64,000 bases of DNA, from contig JAMFTG010000042.1 of the NCBI GenBank assembly GCA_023974075.1, forward strand, positions 242,501 to 306,500. The letters are read 5' to 3'. The position numbers and the translations under genes were made by a program. Numbering within the stretch: position 1 is the first letter of the stretch; every line of letters begins with the position of its first letter. The notes under the pieces are model-generated. The model was given only the letters and a program-made list of their open reading frames with translations. It had not been told where the DNA came from and did not search any database. This DNA comes from Chaenocephalus aceratus (lineage: Eukaryota; Chordata; Actinopteri; Perciformes; Channichthyidae). Of this stretch, positions 55,291 through 64,000 are shown piece after piece.

Positions 55291-55980
55291 CTCACTTATC
55301 AACAAATTATTTTAATCGTCCCGACTTTCTCTAGAGATATGTCCTTGAAGAGGCTTTGTTTGTACTGTAGTGCCTTGTTTGAAAGCCCTTCATTTCAATT
55401 AAAACCTTGTTTACTTCCCCAATCGGCCGTGGGATTTGAAACTGTCCTTCACGCCACCTCCACACATACTCAAAAGTGTGTAACCTCCGGTGTCTCTCCA
55501 TCCTCCCTCTTATCCCTTCCTTTAGTCTCTCTCTTTCTCTCAAGGACACGCTCAATCCGACCCCTCTTGTAACCTTTACTTAAAGCCGGAAGAATTACAC
55601 AACGATGGAGGAAGACAGGATATTCTGCACTGTTGATACCTCATATTGTCTCTCGAAGGCTACACTCGCCGCGGCCCTTTAATACCAGGCGAGTCGGCTG
55701 ACCCATGGCAATGTGCTCTGACATTTCAGCCAACGCATTTGTTCTCTCTCGACCAGCGGATGTCTGTTTCTTTTCTTGCTTGTGGTAAAACAAACCCTTG
55801 GTTCTCCCGTCCTATGGTTTTCCGTGAGATGTTGATCAGGCCTTTGGGTTCAAGTGTGTATATATATCATTACATGAGATCAAGTCCGACCAAGTGCACA
55901 AGCCAGTTGCCGCAATTCTGTTCTTTACGAGAAAGGGTTCGAACACTTTCTCTGACCAGCAGATTATGTTTTACAGTGTT
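55291..55980. other. Unannotated stretch
   Basis: No recurrent repeat. Frames of 111-129 residues have no motif. Confidence 0.4.
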
Positions 55981-55984
55981 TTTA

Positions 55985-56245
55985 AAGGTCATCAATATAT
56001 CACAGGTCTCAGATATATCCAGAGCCTGTCTCTGATTGGCTGAGAACACCAAACAGATCATTGCAGCATGTTTGATGTAGAAGAGACATGGAGAGAGGGG
56101 ACACATGTTGATGTAGAAGAGACATGAAGAAGAGGGGACACATGTTGATGTAGAAGAGACATGAAGAAGAGGGGACACATGTTGATGTAGAAGAGACATG
56201 AAGAAGAGGGGACACATGTTGATGTAGAAGAGACATGAAGAAGAG
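55985..56245 (+). repeat. MITE fragment with 37-bp minisatellite, about 5 copies
   Basis: The left part (AGGTCTCAG, AACACCAAACAGATCATTGC) matches the 57.96-58.05 kb part of the TTAA element. It runs into GACACATGTTGATGTAGAAG, AGACATGAAGAAGAGGG units starting at 56,062 (variant), 56,100, 56,137, 56,174 and 56,211. One such unit exists as single copy at 59,228-59,262 inside the TTAA element. Confidence 0.9.
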
Positions 56246-56249
56246 TTGG

Positions 56250-57930
56250 ACTGTATATTCTTGTTTCTTTGACCTGTATGTTTTAGTTGCGGTGGTGTCT
56301 GGGTAAAATTATATCCTTGGTTTTCCCATTCCTTTTGTTTCGTAGCCTCGTTACTGGTTCAACGTGTGAGACATGTTGATGAGGTCATTGGCTGGACGAT
56401 ATTATAGGACCCTCTCTTCAATCGGACCAGTTGCTGTTGTTTTAACATGTTAGATACGTCTTATGTTCTTTGAGCAGATGACCACAGATACTTGTCCACG
56501 TTCGAGTGATACCCCTTTCCCGGCAGTGTTTAGTTTCAGTATGTATTTGAATGTGTTGAACCCATGTCCCTTCACCCAGTACCAGCTCCAGTACACGGGC
56601 TCTGCATACCAACTTTCTTTAGTGTGACAGAATATTTTTTCAATAATCTGCTTATGTTGGTGGAAATAATCATTAACATATTGAGTCTCATCTATCTAGG
56701 TCTCCACGATCTTAAGTCTTATCTCAAAGCTGAAGCTTGTTGTCGGTCAAACCCAGATAAGGTGCCCTGCATACACACGCAGACACTACCTGGTTCATCT
56801 GGTTTGAAGTATTACTTTCAATATTAGGGAATCGCTTCAATCAGGAATATAACCTTTCGAATCAACGCTGTGTGTTTGACTATCTCCCCCTACCCCCGCA
56901 TGTTTCTCCACTCAAAATATAATTCTAAGTTGCTTTAACACCCTCACTTCCTCTCTTTTCTCCTTTAGTTCTACTCTGAGGTTTTCTCTTCTCGATTTGG
57001 CCCGTGGGGAAATAACCAATTGCTGGGACAACAGCCTGTTTTGCCTGCTTGATGGACAAGGAAAAGCAAATCGATTTGACCACGACACGCAGTGCAGACC
57101 ATCGACGAGACTGCAGATTTTTAACATAGTCCGGGACATCCAGCAGCACACACACCTTGTGAAAGGACATCTGGCAGATTCTTCAAAGCAACTTCATCCC
57201 GATATAATCCGATTGATCCGATTCAAGACCCAGGAGGCAGGCTCTATCGTCCCAGCCTGTCCTCCAACGAGCAGGCGTTCAGTCTGAAGTAAAGGTAAGC
57301 GAGTCGACTCAAACGGTTCTCCTCTCCGGTGTGAAAGCTCTTACATGGCATTGCAGATCATTTGTCATGTTCACTCCTATTCGATGCCAGTGATGCATGG
57401 AGTCTCGAATAAGTCCGCTGCTTTGGGCTGGATGTGAGAGGCCTCGGCTGACGGCTCGCACACTGAAGCGCTTTTCAGCAAAGGCAGCCGACAGGGCCCG
57501 GTGGCAGTTTTCACTGTGAGCAGCAGCAGCGCAACCGAATCTGACCAAACGAGGCCGGCCGGAGTCTGTTGCCATAGCAGCAGGTGCTGATCCATATGCA
57601 TGACTAGAATGAGATTTTGTAAAGGTGTGCTGAGGAGAAAATACTTTGTGGACTTTGTTTTATATTTCCGCTGGATCTGTGGAGGAAACAGATCGGTGGC
57701 TTTGACTCGGTGTCGAGGTCAAGTTGAAGTTTTCTTTCTGTGATGGTGCATGATGATGAAACTCGCTGACATTTAGAGGAAACTACAGCAATGCCTCATG
57801 TGTGTGTAGCGACCCATATTCTGTGGACTATACATCCTCTACGATTCTGTCGCATTTTTTGTTTTCGTGCTGAGAGCTGAACGTGTTCTTGTTTGAATAT
57901 GTTACTCACACATTCAAACAAAAGCTGGAA
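56250..57930. other. Unannotated stretch with one exon-like segment
   Basis: Non-repetitive, becoming GC-richer at 57,000-57,600. Apart from the exon-like segment listed at 56,969 nothing is recognised. Confidence 0.4.
56969..57294 (+). other. Exon-like segment bounded by splice-site-like sequences
   Basis: A pyrimidine tract (CTCTCTTTTCTCCTTTAG) precedes position 56,969 and AAAG/GTAAGC follows 57,294. From 56,970 a frame stays open for about 105 codons (including CLLDGQGKANRFDHDTQ and LQIFNIVRDIQQHTHLVKG) to a TGA at 57,285, eight bases before the donor. I do not recognise the product. It might be a 5'-untranslated exon or chance. Confidence 0.22.
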
Positions 57931-58159
57931 TCTTAAAGGTCCTCCTATTATACTGTTTTTTCCTCCATATATTATAGGTCTCAGTTACATACAAAACATG
58001 TCCTCTATAGTGTTTGGCTCCAAACACCAAACAGATCATTACCCATAATCCCCTCTGTTTCAGCCCGTTTCCAAAGTGCTTGATTCTCTGTCTGTTACTT
58101 AGATGAAAATAAGGAGCACCTCCCCAGCCCCTCTGAGAGACATTTGGTTACAAAGAACA

Positions 58160-58773
58160 CCATAGGCGCTTTCACACCGGAGTACTTTTACCCGTACTTT
58201 TCTCGTTTAGTTCCGTTAGTGCTTGGAATTTTGCGTTCACACCAAAAAGAGAACTTAGTTCAGAGAACTTTTACCCCCATTTTTAGTGCCTGCTAGAGAG
58301 GTGGGACTCTCTTGGGGAGAAAAAGTACCAATTTCTATTGGCTGGGCGAATTGCAAACCACGGCCCGTCAAACTCTGAAAACTTTTTTGAAGCCGCCATT
58401 GTATTTGCTGGCATTAGCATTATTAGCATTAGCATTAGCCCCGCGCACCAACGCAGAGAGAATAACTTATGGCAACACAAAAGCGAGCGGTGGAGATGAG
58501 GTGTCGGCGTTCTGGCGATTTACTCGGAAGGCAGTCCCCAACTCCGGGGACTTCCGGCCTTTAACTTCGGGTGGGCAGTATACGCCGTGAAGTGGTTTGC
58601 GGCCTGCCAGTAAAACAAAGCAGAAGAAGAAGAGACGTCAGCGGCTTCATTTGCCTAATACTCCCTCAGGGAACTTATTCCGGTGTGAACGCGATCGCTC
58701 TTTAGTTCCATGGGGGAACTAAGTGCCGGCACTAAGTACGGAAAGGGTACTTGGCGTGAAGCGGCTAATGGTG
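58160..58773. mobile_element. Terminal-inverted-repeat MITE (GCGCTTTCACACCGGAGTAC family)
   Basis: Left CACCATAGGCGCTTTCACAC and right GTGAAGCGGCTAATGGTG are inverted; the match extends about 40 bp to GTAC. A second inner pair (AGTTCCGTTAGTGC/GGAACTAAGTGCC) occurs. A TA could be the target site, but no duplication is certain. The 92-residue frame inside has no motif. Superfamily not determined. Confidence 0.75.
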
Positions 58774-58779
58774 CTCTGA

Positions 58780-59125
58780 AAGTGCCTTCTCAAGTGTGGT
58801 CCGTGAGCGCCTCCTAGTGGTCCGTGAGTATATTGGTAACATTTCACAATTGAAATAAATAACTAAAATACATTTCAGTTTTTCCGCACTCTCGCGGGAA
58901 TATCTCCGCAATGGAGGGAGGGTTAACTTTCACTTTCGATTGCATGATATAGCCCAGATAAACACCTTCATCGCACATGTTGCCACGTGTTTGTACCATT
59001 TTCAGGCGATTTGTAATCTGTTCTAGAAAAACGATGTGTTTTTTGATATTTGTGGGAGTTAGGTGGCCGCGAGTGTTTTTTTACGGTTAAGTGGTCCTTG
59101 GAATGAAAACGTTTGAGAAACACTG
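58780..59125 (+). mobile_element. hAT-like MITE (GTGGTCCGCGGACCAC family), copy 3
   Basis: The left end AAGTGCCTTCTCAAGTGTGG is slightly degraded and the right end GTTTGAGAAACACTG is intact. The interior matches copies at 25,387 and 40,634. The target duplication is not clear. Confidence 0.8.
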
Positions 59126-59289
59126 CTCTAGGAGGAGATTCAGGTGATAAGGGGGGGGGGGGGGGGGGTTACCTTGGTTGGTGATTGGCTAATGGTTACA
59201 CAAGCCAAACAATCGTTATGACATCATACATGTTGATGTAGAAGAGACATGAGGAAGAGGACTTTGCATAATAGGTCCCCTTTAACATG

Positions 59290-59775
59290 CTCTAATTGCC
59301 ACCATATTTCATATGAAATATGCTCCAAATCTGTTACATCATTGCATATATGGTATCCTTACATCTTATTTTATATATTGAACATCCGATGTAAAACTAC
59401 AGCTTCTAATCTTTCTTTTGAAACACGTTAAACTAAGATTCAGATACCTAGGAAATCTGCATGTAACTTTAATCAATTGTCTGTTGAATTTACAGATTGC
59501 TTGCTAAAGAACTTCCAGTCTGCTTTAAATTCACACATTCTCTAATCATTTAATGAACAGCTGCCATATTTTACAGTTTAAAAACGAACTAGCAACAGAT
59601 TTCTCTTAGTTATTAGTTTCATCAGGATTTGGTGTTAATGGATCAAGATGGTTTGCAACGAGAGGGGATATTTAAACACTTGAATGTGTTTCACTTTCTG
59701 TTGAAGACATCACGGGTGTTGTAGGGTCTTACACCTGATCATCTAAGTGCTTGAATCAACGTTCTTTCACACCAA
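59290..59775. other. Unannotated stretch
   Basis: AT-rich, nothing recognised. Confidence 0.4.
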
Positions 59776-59780
59776 CAGAA

Positions 59781-60030
59781 CATTACATTGCATTTTGCTG
59801 ACGCTTTTATCCAAAGCGACTTACAATAAGTACATTCGACCAGGAAGATACAACCTTGAAGAAAACAGAATCATAAAGTACATCAGGCTTCATAGAGCCA
59901 AGTATTTCAAGTGCTACTCAACTGGCTTTAGATAAGCCAGTCCTTTATTAGTATATAAGTGCTTTGTTAATAGTTCTATCGCTCGAAGTGGAGTCGAAAG
60001 AGATGAGTTTTCAGTCTGCGCCAGAAGGAC
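59781..60030 (-). mobile_element. CR1/L2-like LINE 3' end (5'-truncated)
   Basis: It matches 15,112-15,340 (reverse) and 54,760-54,990 closely: GACGCTTTTATCCAAAGCG, AATCATAAAGTACATCAGG, CAGTCCTTTATTAGTATATA and CGAAAGAGATGAG. Only the last codons of the ORF and the 3' untranslated region remain. Confidence 0.85.
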
Positions 60031-60658
60031 CAGAACCAGCTGTAAGTTAAAACTCTGTTTCTCTTGATACTGATCCATTACGTCATCTGTTTTCACGAAA
60101 AGCACAATGTTCTCAAGGTTCATTCAGTAAGTGCCTTTAGTATGGCTGGTTTGAATGAATCCGGTGCTTTGAAATGTTCCAATAATGCTGACATAACTCC
60201 ATTCATGTATGGTTCAGGGTTAGAATATGAATGTGGATGTTTTCAACTTGCTAATGGCGGCTATGTTTGTCTACAAGGCTGAACAAGAGGTACTTTTTTA
60301 TGTTGGGCTTGAGAGTGGTGTCCTTGGGTTCCTCTTGAAAACGTTGTATTTCACTCTTAAGGGAACTGTTCTCAGGCAAGTGACCAATCCAATTCCCATC
60401 ACCCTTAGTTACTTCTGCTACTTTAGACAAACCTGAGGAACAGAAACATGCCAGTTCCCTTCCCTACGGCAGTGCGTAAGCATCATATAGTTCCTGAAAA
60501 TCAGGCAATAAAGCTCCAAGATGTTGATTGAAATACTTGCAGTGCTCTTGGGGGTGTAGACATTGTGTTTATCCAAATAACATCAAAAGTCACTTTGGCA
60601 CACAGCCTTACAGAGATAATATAAACAAAGGAACGTTAACATTGATCTGTTCTGGTTA
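60031..60658. other. Unannotated stretch
   Basis: Frames of 69-72 residues near 60,064-60,436 have no motif. Confidence 0.4.
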
Positions 60659-60666
60659 TCGATAAC

Positions 60667-61636
60667 CAGTGTTGTGCTAGTTACTGAAAACCAGTAACTA
60701 GTTACCATTACTAGTTACTTCATTTCAAAAGTAACTCAGTTACTTTACTGATTACTTACACCAAAAAGTAATGCGTTACTTAAAAAAGGGCTGCCATTAT
60801 ATTAATGCCCTTATCCTTCATTTCAGTTCTGTTTTGCATTGGAGAATAATACAATCTGTTGATCAGCTTGACATGCATTATATGCAATCTGGATAGCATC
60901 GATATTTGCTGGCTTTCATTTTTGTATATTCTTTCTCCAGGTAGTTGGAAAAGTTTTCCGTCCCATATGCCGTGTGCCGCCCGGACATGCTATCATGCTA
61001 ACTAGCTCCCTGAAAGGGGTGACTCCACTGTAGCAACAGCCTGCATGTGTTCTACAACATACCGTGCAATGGCTTTATGGACTTTCCCCTGGCTAGCAGT
61101 CCCTCGGTTAAAATCCAGCCGCTGTTGCTGAGGTGGAGGTGGAGTGGCGTCGGCTGAGTCTCTGTGGTCTTAGCTACTAGCTTCGTCCCAGCATGTTGTT
61201 TCTGCAGATGTTTAAGAGATGTGAATGACTGGTTTGGGCAGTAGTAGATAGGCTCTTTGACCGCCAGGACACAGCTTACATTTAACAGAAACGTTCTTTT
61301 CTTTGTGCTCGACAAAAGTGAAATAGTGAGAATATCTCCAGGGGAGAAACTAGACTTGAGCTCCGCCGCCGCCATGACAGTCTTGTTAGTAAACAACACA
61401 AACACGCCCACAGCCCGTCTCCGCATGTGACACAGGAAGTATCTAAGTACATTTACTCAAGTACTGTACTCAAGTACAGTTCTCATCTCTGTTCGCCTGG
61501 CTGTTGACTATATAAAAAAAACTAACGGAGTAACGCAACATGTAGTAACGGTAACTGAGTTTAAAAAGTAATGCGTTAGAGTACTAGTTACTGCCAAAAA
61601 TAACGGCGTTACAGTAACGCGTTAGTCCCAACACTG
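60667..61636 (-). mobile_element. hAT element remnant with transposase N-terminal fragments
   Basis: Flanking octamers TCGATAAC (60,659-60,666) and TCGATACA (61,637-61,644) are near-identical. The ends CAGTGTTGTGCTAGTTAC and TTAGTCCCAACACTG are inverted; subterminal parts are rich in GTAACG/CAGTTAC. On the minus strand a decayed coding region lies at about 60,950-61,375: SLKHLQKQHAGTKLVAKTTE (end of a BED-like finger), then in a second frame HKAIARYVVEHMQAVATVES, which matches the start of the hAT transposase body, then a stop. The catalytic region is missing. Confidence 0.85.
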
Positions 61637-61644
61637 TCGATACA

Positions 61645-63404
61645 CTCACAACATCCTAATCAAGTGTGTCAGTATTCAACATCTGTGCTTTCTTCACACG
61701 TGTGTAGTGTTACCAAATAAATAAGAAGTAAGCAAACCTGGTTAGCGGTGATAATCTGACATTAGTTTAATGTTAACTAGCTAACTGGCAAATGTGTTTC
61801 TAACATTAGCTTGAGATTCGACCCTTATACAATGTAAGGTGTCAACTATTGTGACACAGTCAAGGTATCAAGTATCGTGTTTGCAGGTCCCCTTGCCATA
61901 TCTTTTAACCATCTTCAAACATTAAACCGAACGACCATAGATGAGCCTAGCACGAAGCATATCTGATGTTATCAGGAAAGGGACAAAGTGCCAAACTTAA
62001 CCTAAAAAGGGCGGGACTAAGATCGATCAATGGATGACGAAAACATTTATTTTTCATTTGACTTATTAATCGTTTACAAAAAAAAAAACAGAAAACATTA
62101 TTTGCGTCCCAACAGTAGTTTATTCTTGAATTGAATTACATTCACATTTCAAAGGAATCCAGCTTGAAACCTTTTGAACATTCAATGTATTCTTGCAGCC
62201 AGAGGGCTTACTCATGAGCTATGAATGTTGTTTGGCCTGAACATTGTGGTGCTTAGACTCTCTGGGGATTCCTTCCAGTCAATGAGATTTGCCTGAGCAG
62301 CTCTGTCTCTTGGACATGTTGTGCTGTTACTTATTATTCTTTCTTAAAAAAGGATGTACAAATTGTTGGCTGAACATCGCTAAGTCTAGCAGACTAGAAA
62401 CAACCAGAGTTTACATTTCCTGACCAGGTTTTTCTGTATCTCAGTTTTTTGTGGGTGTGTGATACAGATGTAGCGCTTCATTTCCGGCCTACCCGTGCGG
62501 GTCCGTGATCGGCACGGGGTGGGCCCCTGCTGAAAAGGAAAACCCCCCGCAGGACTTGAAACGCCCCCTTGATAAATACATTTAATTATAATGAAACCAG
62601 CTGCAATGGATCATGGATCCACCAGGGGGAGCCGTGAAAAGCTGCCACACTGGAACTCGTGTGAAATAAACAGCTGATCTACAGGTATCTGATATAGTGG
62701 ATATTTGTTAAGATCCATATGTCACGGATAGGATCATATTCTGTGCTAAATAAGAGACATGTAATCATTTACTAAACATCACCATGTTTTTATTTAACAA
62801 AATAATGTTTAATTCACGTTGGCGTAAGTACAAAACCATCGCTATGTTTTTAGATCAGGAAATGCATCCAGACTCAAACAAACGATTTTCAATCATCATC
62901 CTCACAATCATTTAATGTATCATATGTTTGCGAGTTGAAATGAATGCACCTGGCATTTTCTCCTGGGGATTTTAGGGTTCATCGCCTGTTTCTTTTCCCC
63001 CAATATTGTATTCTCCGTAGTAAAATGTGCTCTGCTGACCTGCAAACATTGCATCTTTCTGCAACTGTAATAAATCCTGCCGTGGAAATATTATCAGATT
63101 GCATGCAAACATATGAATCTAAACCGCACCCAAAACTGTTAAGCTCCGTGATCGCTTTTCAGGACTGAACCACAAAGCAAACACGGACAGAAAAACAGGA
63201 GTTTGCAGCAAAAGGTTTTAATTTCTAATCGTGACAGGGGATACTAACTGTTGTTAATATAGTCCAGGAAAGGGAATACAAAAGCGAGGGAATGGAGATC
63301 CTCAGCCGAGGCTCCGGAGTGAGCTGGGGATATCGCCAGGCAGATGAAAGGTGGGTTGAGCCTGAGTCTGTACGCTCCCGAGAGCGAGTAGGTTGGAGTA
63401 GGAG
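61645..63404. other. Unannotated stretch
   Basis: A run of A at 62,080-62,090 and a GC-rich patch at 62,480-62,560 (GGCCTACCCGTGCGGGTCC) stand out. A tail-like TTGCAGCAAAAGGTTTTAAT at about 63,204 resembles CAGCAGCAAAAGGTTCTGAC at about 25,268, possibly two ends of one retroelement family. Nothing proven. Confidence 0.4.
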
Positions 63405-63407
63405 TTA

Positions 63408-64000
63408 CGGCCCGTCTACACTACAGCGTCGACAGCGTCGAAAACTCCAATCTGCCCATTCACTTTGAATGGGGTGACGTCACGTAGCCGCGCTTTTTCG
63501 CCGAACTGAATTGTGGGTAGCAGAGCGGTCCGTCTCCGCGTCCGGCGTCAGAAGTTGAATGTTCAACTTCTGACGCCGGAGACGCCGGAGTAGCCAGCGC
63601 CAGCCAATCAAATCCCGTTTCCCAAAATCTGACAGCTGAAGCCGTAGCCAATCAAACCGCGTCTAAGCTGGGAGAGATATCCCGCCGTTCATTTCTATAT
63701 TTAAAAAAAGTCGGAGGAGAAACTAAATATCGCCGTAGCGATCACCCGGTTTTGTATGACCAGACCCTCTTCACCTACGGATACAAACCGGAGGAGCCAG
63801 CATGGAGGGAGGTGGCAGAGGCAGGGGGGGAAACTGGTAGGTTTTCGCCTGTTTGGGGAGTTTATATATATATATTGCTCCCATACAATCCCCGGGGTTT
63901 TTGCTTTGTATGTCGGGGGCGGGAGATTCATGTGATTGGTTGTTGGCCGTGTTGCTTGAATAAAATCCCCAAGCTCCAGACACGCCTAGCTCCAAGCTAT
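63408..64000 (+). mobile_element. PIF/Harbinger-like MITE with MADF-like exon remnant, copy 4, cut by window end
   Basis: TTA (63,405-63,407) precedes CGGCCCGTCTACACTACAGC. On the plus strand the interior encodes FLYDQTLFTYGYKPEEP-like sequence and AWREVAEAGGETG across small frame changes, then RFSPVWGVYIYI, as in copies 1 and 2. A perfect inverted segment AGAAGTTGAA/TTCAACTTCT lies at 63,550-63,574. The right terminus is beyond 64,000. Confidence 0.85.

Larger units (their letters stand above)
57937..59281. mobile_element. TTAA-flanked element carrying two nested MITEs
   Basis: TTAA at 57,933-57,936 and 59,282-59,285 bounds inverted ends AGGTCCTCCTATTATAC and GCATAATAGGTCCCCT. Its own interior is 57,937-58,160 and 59,126-59,281 (including a G run at 59,151-59,169 and the single TGTTGATGTAGAAGAGACAT segment). 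Two unrelated elements occupy the middle. Confidence 0.8.

Overview
The window looks like non-coding, repeat-dense DNA from a bony (probably percomorph) fish. No host gene could be identified with confidence. The fish assignment is an inference from established repeat types: CR1/L2-like LINE 3' halves ending in the CTTTGGATAAAAGCG-type tail, tRNA-derived SINEs with A/B boxes, a Tc1-like element with the TTTTTGTTCAGTGTA end, many short hAT and TTAA-type non-autonomous DNA transposons, and very abundant (TG)n microsatellites. Long open frames are nearly all by-products of simple repeats or transposon remnants. Many of them begin at GTG/TTG and are not plausible eukaryotic genes.

Layout. 0-8.5 kb: a tandemly duplicated AT-rich block, a Tc1-like element, an inverted-repeat element, and a 2.27 kb (ATCT)n array with three copies of a 57-59 bp spacer. 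8.6-21.7 kb: a TTAA-flanked element with a retroposon tail inside it, GGGGAC repeats bound to (TG)n, a four-fold tandem array of a reverse-transcriptase (RT) motif fragment, the first of four PIF/Harbinger-like MITEs carrying a MADF-like exon remnant, L2-like tails, a SINE, a CT-rich terminal-inverted-repeat element, and a 5'-truncated LINE. 21.7-28 kb: mostly featureless apart from one hAT MITE. 28-33.4 kb: a (CA)n-(GACA)n microsatellite, a hAT element with two internal minisatellites, a head-to-tail pair of TTAA elements sharing one TTAA, a SINE head, and a hAT element with an exact 8-bp target duplication. 35-43.4 kb: another MADF-MITE beside a fold-back element, a hAT element with a spliceable two-exon gene fragment, a 57-bp x about 24 minisatellite, a hAT MITE with exact TSD, and a MITE abutting a decayed LINE. 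44-64 kb: a BED-zinc-finger hAT remnant, a hAT element with a 36-37-bp x about 24 minisatellite, adjacent SINE and LINE with the same 3' tail, a 37-bp minisatellite, a nested three-element composite, a hAT element with transposase N-terminal remnants, and a fourth MADF-MITE running off the end.

The main pattern is that minisatellites here arise from pieces of DNA transposons. The 57-bp array is a tandem expansion of the terminus of one TTAA-MITE family (single copy at 47,373). The 37-bp array expands a subterminal segment of a related element (single copy near 59,228). Three hAT elements carry arrays inside their boundaries. Two further observations deserve follow-up: the RT-motif array at 12.6-13.7 kb, and the gene fragment with intact splice signals inside a hAT element at 37.6-38.0 kb. 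Exon-like segments at 29,905-30,083 (minus) and 56,969-57,294 (plus) are the only candidates for host coding or transcribed sequence, and both are weak.
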